Source of the DNA: Discostella pseudostelligera
Taxonomy: Eukaryota > Bacillariophyta > Thalassiosirophyceae > Thalassiosirales > Thalassiosiraceae
Direction of reading: 5' to 3'
DNA length: 15,631 nt
Assembly: GCA_036940085.1 (NCBI GenBank)
Contig: JALLBK010000292.1
Coordinates: forward strand, 1-15,631
A program made the translations under genes and the position numbers. The notes under the pieces are model-generated. The model saw nothing but the letters and a program-made list of their open reading frames with translations, was not told where the DNA came from and did no database searches. Below are positions 1-8,117 of this stretch, piece by piece (the first letter of the stretch is position 1; each line of letters starts with the position of its first letter).

Positions 1-239
1 CTATTGAAAACAGTATAAATTCAGCTATATGAGATGCTATATACTAGACTTAATACATAGCGTCTCAGTGTGACCACTAGAGAAAGAGAGATCACTGCCC
101 AAACCATCTCATGCACCAACCACACCATGACCATGAGATGTGAAATGAGCCACTCCGGCATCGCACCACCCCTGTTGCCCGCATCAAACTAATACTAACA
201 CTAACAGTCCAGACTCGATACTAGTAACGTCAGTGCATC
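1..239. other. Upstream region of the eIF2D gene
   Basis: No gene is seen in this stretch. It is AT-rich at its left end, with a TATAAAT string at 14-20, about 220 bp before the eIF2D start. That is only a weak TATA candidate, since similar strings occur by chance in AT-rich DNA. An in-frame TAA at 225-227 closes the eIF2D frame upstream of its ATG. The 5' UTR and promoter of eIF2D must lie at least partly here, and the 3' end of a gene outside the window may also be present. Confidence 0.4.
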
Positions 240-2645
240 ATGTTCCACAAGGATGGATCATCGACAAGTGGCGGCAAGAAGGACGTTCCATTGCGCAAGT
301 CAGATAGACGACGGCTCCGCGATCGCGTCATTGACTCATTGTTCATTGGCTCTAATGAGAATGAGGCGAAGGTAGCAACAGGAGCAGAGTGGATTGCAAG
401 GGCAGAACAACTCATCGACGATGCCATAATAGCACCCCGGGGAGGGGATGTGCTGTCGCGAAAGTTGAAGTTATCGAGTGGAATTTATGCAACATTATTT
501 TTGCGCACTCCTTGTTTAGATTCCTCTGCGACGGATGCAACAACGACCACAATATCATCATCTTCAGTCTCTCCATCAATGGATGAAACTCTTAACACGG
601 GTTTTCCAACTGCATGGCCATACTATTCAACTGCCCAACCAATATTGTTGGAATACGAGGACGAAGATCGCAAAGTCCAATTGATACCACTACTACCACT
701 GCTTGCTGCCCTGCCCCCTCCGATGCTGACTTCCCTACCTAATGCATCCACATCATCAGCGTCATCATCAACCAATGCCAATGTGGAAAATTCAGAAAGT
801 AAGGCAATACGGCAGTATCGCGTACCCAACATCCTCATTCATCCCGAAGTATCAAAATTCATTTGTCGAGGAGCAGACTTGATGAAATCTGGTATGCGTT
901 CCTTCCCACCCCCCTGGAAATTACGTCAATCCAAAGGAATAGTTACCATTTCAGTCATTGGCAATCCCCAACCGGTGGCAATTGGTACAATAGAGAAGAG
1001 CTTGTTTCGTGAATATTGCTATTCAAAGAATGCAAACAATAGAGATTGGAGAGAAGATGCTACCAACTTGATAGGGCCGGGGAAGAAGGGTGTCGGTGTC
1101 ACAATTGTGAATTGTTATGGAGATGATTTATGGAAAAGTAGTCTCCCTTCAAAGACGGGGTCGTTTGGGATTCATAGTGTAAAAGGAGGTGCTGCTGCTA
1201 TTGGTAATCCCATTGGTGGTGGCTTCTACGATGATGGCAACTTTGGTAACCATGGGTTTGTGGATGGAAAGTATGTGAACCCCATTCTGGATGTTATGGT
1301 AGATAGTGATAGCGACATTGAAGAGGATGGGGATGATGACAATAGTTCAGCCTCAGCTGACATGGAACAACTGAAGTTATCAGAACCGTGCGAGAATGAA
1401 GGCACCGCTGCTTCCGATGATGCGGAGATTGGCACCACTGACAACGAAGAAAGCAATCCCAACAATCACGAGGAGGACCAACAAACAGAACACAACGATG
1501 AGGAGAATTCAGTTCCCGATCACAACGAAATTCTCTTGAATGCATGTTATACGTCTCTCCTACTCCTGCTGTCATCAAAAGCACCTCTTCCAATTCCGGT
1601 GTCGACATATTACGCCAAAAATCTACTTGCTGCAGTTCCAGCGACAGGACCCAAATTGGACATGAAACAAACAACTTACAAAAAGATCGGACCATTCCTA
1701 AAAGAGATTGAATCGATGGGCGTCATTAAACTTGGGGCAAGTAAAGATGGTAAAGATCGTTGTGCGTTCCTCACGGGCATTGTGAAAGATCACCCTGAAT
1801 TGATTCGTTTCAAACGACAATGGAAGAGGGACATCGAAGCTAGTGGTGGAGATGTATCCGCCATGACAAGCGCCTCAGCTTCTCAGGAAACAAAATTAGC
1901 AATAGTGGATCTGTTCATTGTTCCAAAAACTGTCTCGGAGGCACTACAGCTAGATAAAGACGCAGTAATGGCAGCCAATGCAAAGACGGATGAAAGGAAA
2001 GGTACCGGTTTCTTGACCAAGACGGAATGCCGCGCCTTGATCGAGAACTACATCGAAGCTGAAGATTTGGTAGATCCAAAGACTAAGGGCAGAGTGTTGG
2101 TGAATGGACCACTATGTGATGCACTCTATCGAACATCCAAAAAGAATATGCAACCAGGCCAAACCACCGAACTCTCCACCTCAGTAGTGCGGAAAGATTT
2201 AATTGAGAGCTGGATGAAACGAATGGATTGTGGTCATGCATTGGTACAAATGCCAGGAAGTAAAATTTTGCATCTTAAGCGAGGACAACCAACGCCCGTG
2301 GACATTGAAGTGGAATTCCGACAGGGAAATCGAAGAAAGTTCTTAACGAGGATACGCGGTATGGAAGAATATGGCGTGGAGGGAGAGTCACTCTCGCAAG
2401 ATGTCTCGCATAGATTTGCATGCTCGGCGACTATTGAGACTACCCCAGTGGGTCGACCTGCACTGAAGAAGGGACGGGTGGAGCTTGTATTTCAGGGTCA
2501 TCTCTCGGAGGAGTTGACTGCCTTGCTCTCGGGAGACGAGAAGTTGACCAGTCATGGAGGGGTCAAGGGAGGTGAATACAACGTGCCAAAGAGTGTCATT
2601 AATGTTGTTCTGAGGAAAGGTGTTCCTGCAAAAAAGAAGCGATGA
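240..2645 (+). CDS. EIF2D: Eukaryotic translation initiation factor 2D (eIF2D/ligatin)
   Basis: Cytosolic translation factor of 801 residues. In characterised eukaryotes eIF2D delivers tRNA to the ribosomal P site independently of GTP and helps recycle 40S subunits. The frame is uninterrupted, and the ATG at 240 is the first after an in-frame TAA at 225-227. Visible order: an N-terminal basic segment (KSDRRRLRDRV) and pre-PUA region; a PUA domain around residues 190-296, with IHPEVSKFICRGADLM, NPQPVAIGTI and CYGDDLW; a very acidic linker around 350-430; a winged-helix region around 430-525; a SWIB/MDM2-like region around 590-675; and a C-terminal SUI1/eIF1-like domain from about 677 to the end (KILHLKRGQPTP, RKFLTRIRGMEEYGVE). 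The human protein has 584 residues. The excess is Ser/Thr-rich insertions near residues 94-124 and 160-188 plus the acidic linker. The closest alternative, the MCTS1/DENR pair, is unlikely because PUA and SUI1 lie in one chain. Confidence 0.93.
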   Translation: MFHKDGSSTSGGKKDVPLRKSDRRRLRDRVIDSLFIGSNENEAKVATGAEWIARAEQLIDDAIIAPRGGDVLSRKLKLSSGIYATLFLRTPCLDSSATDATTTTISSSSVSPSMDETLNTGFPTAWPYYSTAQPILLEYEDEDRKVQLIPLLPLLAALPPPMLTSLPNASTSSASSSTNANVENSESKAIRQYRVPNILIHPEVSKFICRGADLMKSGMRSFPPPWKLRQSKGIVTISVIGNPQPVAIGTIEKSLFREYCYSKNANNRDWREDATNLIGPGKKGVGVTIVNCYGDDLWKSSLPSKTGSFGIHSVKGGAAAIGNPIGGGFYDDGNFGNHGFVDGKYVNPILDVMVDSDSDIEEDGDDDNSSASADMEQLKLSEPCENEGTAASDDAEIGTTDNEESNPNNHEEDQQTEHNDEENSVPDHNEILLNACYTSLLLLLSSKAPLPIPVSTYYAKNLLAAVPATGPKLDMKQTTYKKIGPFLKEIESMGVIKLGASKDGKDRCAFLTGIVKDHPELIRFKRQWKRDIEASGGDVSAMTSASASQETKLAIVDLFIVPKTVSEALQLDKDAVMAANAKTDERKGTGFLTKTECRALIENYIEAEDLVDPKTKGRVLVNGPLCDALYRTSKKNMQPGQTTELSTSVVRKDLIESWMKRMDCGHALVQMPGSKILHLKRGQPTPVDIEVEFRQGNRRKFLTRIRGMEEYGVEGESLSQDVSHRFACSATIETTPVGRPALKKGRVELVFQGHLSEELTALLSGDEKLTSHGGVKGGEYNVPKSVINVVLRKGVPAKKKR

Positions 2646-2967
2646 TGATGATGGTAGCGTGTCAGGTGTAACATTAATTACTACGCCTGAAGATCAACTC
2701 ATCACTATTCCTATCATCAGCTCATGAATACAATTCGTCCTCGGCCACCGCCACCATCGGCTGCATGCATGCACTGTTCCTTGGTGCACTTCTCTTTGTC
2801 AGTGGGGTGTGAGAATCCACGTGGAGGACTGTCCGACCACCGGTTCCCGCCACTTTCGCCACCCACACTCTTCCCGCAACGACCGCCGCCATCAAAATCG
2901 ACAATCGACGGCGATCGGCGATGACGACCGCCGGCCGGATCCTACCACTACCATAGTATCATCGAGG
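2646..2967. other. Intergenic/5' UTR between eIF2D and the TMEM151-like gene
   Basis: No gene is supported in these 322 bp. They hold the eIF2D 3' end, which begins with a short GATG repeat right after the stop, and the upstream region of the next gene. The frame of the next gene stays open back to about 2809 but has no ATG before 2968. Small ORFs on both strands here resemble nothing known and follow from GC-rich, CCG/CCA-rich composition. Confidence 0.5.
2762..2773. repeat. 12-bp perfect palindrome TGCATGCATGCA
   Basis: The string reads identically on both strands and lies about 195 bp upstream of the TMEM151-like start. It contains CATGCATG, the core of plant RY elements bound by B3 factors. 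I know of no reason to expect B3 regulation in this organism, so its role is open and it may be chance. Confidence 0.3.
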
Positions 2968-5282
2968 ATGATTAATATCAAAGGAAGCAACCGCATTCAA
3001 ACTATTCTCTGGCATTTCATCTGGGTTGCTGTGTGGGCTTGCGCGGGGAGAAACAAGCAAATTTTGATGCCACGAGGAGCAGCAGCAGCAACCGCCGCCG
3101 CATCGACACCCTGTGCACTCGATAGCCTCGACATTGACGCCCTGGCACTCTCAGTGCATCCTGCGATACACACAAAGTCACAGCGTAGGCGCATGCCATG
3201 TCTAGCCCCGGGGAACTTATTCGAAAGGACTTTGGCTATAAGAGGTGGGTCATCAAACAAAAAGTACACTACCGCAGCAGCCGAAGCGATGAAAACAATG
3301 CATTCATTTGCATCCTTTGGTGGTACCCGTCATCAGTCAACCATACCAACACTCCATTCAGAATCCGCCCTAATGGACAAGGAAACAAATGCAATCTATT
3401 GGCAAGGAGGTGCTGATATTTTATCATCATCTCTCACGAATCCATACCTAACACAAAAAGGAGTTCTACATGTCAAAGCTACAATATTGACCGTATTGCT
3501 TTGGTTGTGGATATGGGGCAATGTATCAAGGTACTTGACATCCAGATACTTTGCATCGAGTGGGAATGCTGTTCATGGTGGCAACAAGCTACTATTTGCA
3601 TTACCATTCATTTCTTCACAGAATGCACCGTCCTTCCTACGCAAAATTGCCTCATTCATCACACCCGTCCTTCAATTCGTACTGCTGCTGTTCCATGCAT
3701 TACTTTACCTTCGTCTGCCGCAGTACTCTCCAAACGTCATTGCTATTACAATATTACTCTACTTAGTGGAATCCTACAGTTGTAGTACTCGTCGATACCT
3801 ATCGCATGCTATGAATGCACCCGAAGAAGTCGAAGCATACTTGGAGCGGATACGGAATATTGAGCCAAGTGTGACATGGAAAGTACGATGTTTTCATTAT
3901 GAAGATCGAGAGTTGTGGAAGAGTATGAAAGGGGTACGAAAGATGTGGGAAGGTCGAACGAAGAAGAGTAACAAAACATGGAACAAGATTACTGGGGGGG
4001 GTAAGTTGCTTGGAATGCATTTGAGTAATTCTGATGTGAAACCTGCAGCCATTTCTTCATCGTCAGATACTGTTGTTGAGTCACAAATTCTATGGGCTAC
4101 AAGGAAGGTCGTCACCCACCAAGCAGTGGGAAAGTACCAATTTGGCAGGTAAGGACACGATTGTTCCCTTAAAGTTGTCACATATCTACTATCGTACTTG
4201 GTTCTCACGTGAATTCATCCTCATATTCATCGTCTTGATTTGCTCAGTTGGGAAGATCGTACAATAGCATCATTATGGAAGCGTTCAGAGTCTTTTTCGT
4301 CTACTTCGCACGAAGCACCATTCAGCAAGCTGACGCTGTCAAAACTGCTGGTGCTTAAGGATAAGAATGCTCGAGACGATTACTTTGCCCAGCAGGCAGC
4401 TTTTGTCATGTTGGAGGGGAGAAAAGATGTGCATGCAGTGAGTAATGTCGATTCGTATGAGCGATGAAAATGTCATTCAAATCAGTTACTTGCAACTCAT
4501 CTTTCCTTGCTAATGATCAACAGGAGTTCTCCACTACAATAGAAGTTAAAGGATTTCGCCCAAAACTGCTTGCTGTTCGATCTTTACCTCGATCATCGCA
4601 CATAATATCTGCTGCTCTCTTCCGCCAGCACATCTATGTCCTCTTCACGCTTCTAGGCTTGTCTCTTCCCTATCGCATCTGGTTTGCAAAACATTGTGAT
4701 GAAATACGAGTGACAGTAGTGAAAGAAACAGGTTCTGAAGAACGACCATCGAAAGAGGTAGAGATAATTCCAAAGTCATCATGGTTTCCTGGGAAGTGGG
4801 GATGGGGTTCATCGCAATCACCGGCAGATATTGAAAGCAAGAGGAATCAAGAGTTATTCCGAAAAAGTATGCAGCAATTCTCTTTATATGAGGACAAATC
4901 AACCTCTTCAGGCAAATCTGTTGTCAACCAGACTGTAAAATTGGTGGACGTGAACGCCCAACCGGAAACAGCATCACCAGTCGACAAGCTCAGAAGCGAA
5001 AGTGTTTGTGACGACGAGCCAACTGGTCAAGAATCAACATCAACATCTCTAGATACTTCAGATACGACTCTATCCAGCCAGGATGCGATCTCAGTTGACG
5101 TAGCTGCAGGCACGCCGGCTCATGAACAAGGTAGTCAATCATCAACATCGGTAGATAGCGATCACTCTCTTCCGGAGTCAGACAATGAAATTATTTTGGA
5201 CGATGCATCGCCTGACTCGATATCAGCATCAACACAATCATTGCTCGAATCACCAACCTCAGATCACCAAGATGTACAGTAG
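2968..5282 (+). CDS. Probable TMEM151-family multi-pass membrane protein (3 exons)
   Basis: Predicted 709-residue membrane protein, joined from exons 2968-4148, 4248-4437 and 4524-5282. The introns are 99 and 86 nt, with GTAAGG and GTGAGT donors; the second has TGCTAATG close to its acceptor. ATG 2968 is the first in the frame and opens a signal-peptide-like N terminus, basic then hydrophobic (ILWHFIWVAVWACA). Further hydrophobic segments lie near residues 171-189, 230-248, 256-271 and 492-510. The family call rests on the WKVRCFHYE motif at 304-312, the KVVTHQAV...F.SWED stretch around 380-397 that spans intron 1, and an LPYRIWF segment closing the last hydrophobic helix, all resembling TMEM151A/B. 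The C-terminal 190 or so residues are Ser/Thr/Asp-rich and probably disordered. The molecular function of TMEM151 proteins is poorly known, so none is assigned. The gene faces the E2 gene tail to tail. The splice frames all close, so I trust the structure more than the family name. Confidence 0.68.
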
Positions 5283-5451
5283 AGTGGGTTAGACAAAGGA
5301 AGCGATATAGATTGAATGATGATGGGCCATCGACGATGAATAATGAGTTCGCTTGATTGTTAGTCTGATTCTAGAACAAACCATATCAACCACATTTTGC
5401 AAAACAATAATGGAGAGTCATCAGCACCAATCGGTAATGGCAACCGGTTTA

Positions 5452-7530
5452 TCATCGCATGGCAAACATCATGGACGCTGGATTTTCACAATGCGATTTC
5501 CAAAGGTTACTGAAACGCGCGATGGTCGCTCCATCCACGGCACGATGATCACCACCCCAGGATATGGGCATGACTCGGACAGCCTCAATCTTATCGGAAT
5601 TGTCATCGACAAATCGCGGAACTCGATGTATTTTCCCCATGGCTGTGACATAGGAACATTAACAACATGATTTGAGATATGGAACGGATAAACTTGATAA
5701 TGCAACAATATACAACTTACCACCAATCCCGACTTGAGGAGGCAATACTACAGGTGACATGTACGTGCCACCAATCGCACCAATGTTACTCAAAGTGAAT
5801 GTGGGCTTGGCAATATCGGCTTCCGATAGATTCCCTTCCATGGCCTATTGAGGAAGTGAGAGAATAGAAGAAATGATTTCGATGAGTTCACGAACATTAC
5901 ACAATGGGACGATGGCAGCACGAAAGATACAGTACGACACTCATTAGTTCATACTTACCAAAGAATACAACTGATTCAATTCCAACGCAATCTCCAACAC
6001 ACTCTTCTCCTGACACCGTCCAATCACCGGCACCGTCAACCCCCGACTCGTATCCACTGCCACACCAATCCGATGCTCGCTATGATAAGTTAATGTCATA
6101 TTCTCAACATCAATGGTGGAATTCATAATGGGATACTTGGTCAATGCCAAACTTGTCGCCTTGATGAAGAAGGGCATGTGTGACAACTTCTTTGTGATGC
6201 CCATTTCCGTGGCCAATGGACGGAGGGAGTCTCGTACGTTGGTGAGTGCATCGACATTGATTTCATCCGAGTAGACCATGTGGGGTACTTGGAGGGAGAC
6301 GGTCATGCTTTTGACCATGTGACGATTGTATCCCCGGATAGGAACGATGGTGGAGGCAGTATCTTCCATTGGAATGGGTGGGGTGATGGGTGCATTGGAC
6401 GTGGTAGGAGTAGTGCTGCTACTATTGGTGGATGTAAACTTCATCTCCGAAGTGCCACTAGGATCAATAATCTTTAGCACATCTCCCTTCAACACTCTCC
6501 CTCCTTTGCCCGAACCTTGGACCCTTCCTAGATCGATATGATTCTCCTTGCTTAGCTTTCGTACCGCGGGAGAGGTTAGTACTTTGGTAGCACTACTAGT
6601 ACTACTTGCTTCGTTTCGTGCATTGCCGTCCACCACTCCTGCCGCTGCAACTGCTCCTTCCGCATCGTTGTTGTTGTAGTAGCTTGGATATTTGGTACCC
6701 ACCGGAGGGATGAGCAATCGATCAACCTCATCGTCGACATTGTGCAATGTTGATACCGTAGCTCTTTCCTCGTCTCCTCCTTCCATGCTGTCATTCTTGG
6801 AATGATCCAAAGTGGATGCAGCATTTGCAGTAGCACCATCAGTTACCGAAGTTGAAAAAGCGGTGCCACTCCCACCAGTACTTCTAGTAGTAATGTACAA
6901 CAATGGTCGTCCCACCATCATCATATCACCTACAGTCCCACATAACTTTTCCACCACACCATCAAATCGGGATGTAATTTCGACCGCGGCCTTGTCACTC
7001 TGCACTTCACATATACGATCAAATTGTGATACTGTATCACCTGGATGAATGTACCATTGGAGTAATTCCACTTCAGTTATGCCCTCGCCAATGTCGGCTA
7101 GAAGGAAGGGGGTAGATTTGGTGTTGTTGTTGCTGGAAGATGCAGAAGTAGTAGTGTCGTCATATTCGAAAGATGACGTGGGCATCGTCGAATGTGGGCG
7201 CAATAATTGAAATGATGAGACCATTGTTCGATGGCGATAATGATGGATGGTCATTGTTGCAGGAGGTTGTCGTAGTGTACAAAGATGATGTAGCGTAGAC
7301 ATAGATGGCATTGCTCGTGATGATTGTGATGGTGGTGCATTGATGAGAACCTTCGGCCCGATGCTGGTATTCGAAGAGCCAAGATGTCGAAGGGTACTTT
7401 GCGTCGTCGTCGACGCAACAGCGGCGGTTGAAGCCGAAGCCGCACCGGCACTAACAGTTGTACTGGCAGTGAGACATCGAATTAATGCTGATTTGTCAAT
7501 GACCGACCGAAAGACTGACACCGTCAGCAT
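5452..7530 (-). CDS. DBT: Branched-chain alpha-keto acid dehydrogenase E2, dihydrolipoyl transacylase (3 exons)
   Basis: Mitochondrial core subunit of the branched-chain keto acid dehydrogenase complex. It moves the acyl group from E1 through a lipoyl arm to CoA in Leu/Ile/Val breakdown. On the minus strand the exons are 7530-5959, 5844-5721 and 5642-5452; introns are 114 and 78 nt with GTAAGT donors. The product has 628 residues, against 482 in human. Domains: a mitochondrial-type presequence (MLTVSVFRSVIDKSALIR); a lipoyl domain around 141-215 with the modified Lys180 in EVQSDKAAVEI; a long Ser/Asn/Asp-rich linker; a peripheral subunit-binding domain (SPAVRKLSKENHIDLGRV, GKGGRVLKGDVL); and the catalytic domain. 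DHRAVDG, carrying the active-site His and Asp, is encoded at about 5550-5530. The QSDKA and PIRG...MVKSM strings fit BCKDH E2 better than pyruvate or oxoglutarate E2. The frame is open to another ATG at 7698, but the 7530 ATG has the better context (A at -3) and presequence. Confidence 0.94.
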
Positions 7531-7814
7531 GATTGTGTATTTTGCGTTTTTGAGTTGAATGAAATTGAAAGTGTCGACTGGCCAAGCACACCAACGAATG
7601 TTGCGGCGTTTCGATTTTGATGCTCTAGCGATTGATCGATTCACGCTTAACGGCAGAGATGCAAATAACGAATTGTGTTGGCCCGAAGCCCACAACATTA
7701 GCAGCAGTGGAGCGACGGTAGCGGAACAAGAAGAATGTCATCGGCCGCCATGATCATGGCATTTTTTCTGGTTCTGTTCTTTTGATTCTGTTCCGAGATC
7801 TTTGGACGTCAAGC

Positions 7815-7825
7815 TTCCCGCCAAA
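7815..7825 (-). promoter_or_regulatory. E2F/DP-type site, copy 1 (reverse)
   Basis: On the minus strand it reads TTTGGCGGGAA, which matches the TTTSSCGS E2F/DP consensus plus the GGGAA flank typical of cell-cycle promoters. It lies 285 bp upstream of the E2 start and about 290 bp from the TFIIH p34 start. Two more identical 11-mers occur on the other strand downstream, so chance alone is unlikely. Binding is inferred, not shown. Confidence 0.55.
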
Positions 7826-7845
7826 TCCAAAGCCATTCACCTCAC

Positions 7846-7869
7846 TTAGTACTGTTTCCTCTGTAGAAT
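7846..7869 (+). repeat. 24-bp direct repeat, copy 1
   Basis: First copy of an exact 24-bp repeat that begins TTAGTACTG and ends TGTAGAAT. The second copy is 95 bp downstream. The pair sits among the E2F-type sites. It matches no regulatory element or mobile-element end that I know. Confidence 0.85.
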
Positions 7870-7940
7870 CGATATTTGAATTCTAAAGGATTTTAAAATT
7901 AGCGCCCTACAAAAGTGACGTGTCGTACCTGTATGTAGAA

Positions 7941-7964
7941 TTAGTACTGTTTCCTCTGTAGAAT
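7941..7964 (+). repeat. 24-bp direct repeat, copy 2
   Basis: Second exact copy of the 24-bp repeat at 7846. A further TGTAGAAT octamer at 7934-7941 abuts this copy, so the repeat's 3' octamer occurs three times (7862-7869, 7934-7941, 7957-7964). The copy ends 12 bp before the second E2F-type site. Confidence 0.85.
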
Positions 7965-7976
7965 GAAGTGGGCTTA

Positions 7977-7987
7977 TTTGGCGGGAA
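7977..7987 (+). promoter_or_regulatory. E2F/DP-type site, copy 2
   Basis: TTTGGCGGGAA on the plus strand, 131 bp upstream of the TFIIH p34 ATG, in a normal proximal-promoter position. It is identical to the copies at 7815 and 7999 and is separated from the latter by 11 bp. Confidence 0.6.
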
Positions 7988-7998
7988 GATCAAGAAAT

Positions 7999-8009
7999 TT
8001 TGGCGGGAA
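7999..8009 (+). promoter_or_regulatory. E2F/DP-type site, copy 3
   Basis: TTTGGCGGGAA on the plus strand, 109 bp before the TFIIH p34 ATG and 22 bp start to start from copy 2, about two helical turns. Paired factors on one DNA face would be possible. A degenerate ATGGCGGGAT follows at about 8015-8024. Confidence 0.6.
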
Positions 8010-8117
8010 GAGGAATGGCGGGATCATGCGCTGCAGCTTCATTGCACATATTATTATTCCCTCATGCATCCCTCATCCCTCGCACCTCGCACCACTTCCT
8101 ACTAAGCCACAGCAACC

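Larger units (their letters stand above)
7531..8117. promoter_or_regulatory. Divergent intergenic region between the BCKDH E2 and TFIIH p34 genes
   Basis: These 587 bp separate two diverging start codons and should hold both promoters. The E2 reading frame stays open into it as far as 7698, so the E2-proximal 168 bp are either 5' UTR or an N-terminal extension. The centre (7815-8009) carries three E2F-type sites and two copies of a 24-bp repeat, listed separately. No TATA box stands out on either strand. No RNA gene or credible extra ORF is seen. Confidence 0.6.

Noticed and set aside
1294..1695. Minus-strand ORF of 133 codons inside eIF2D
   Set aside because: It is antisense to a clear conserved coding frame and has no recognisable motif.
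2809..2967. N-terminal extension of the TMEM151-like protein back to 2809
   Set aside because: The open frame begins with GTG there and has no ATG before 2968, where a signal-peptide-like sequence starts.
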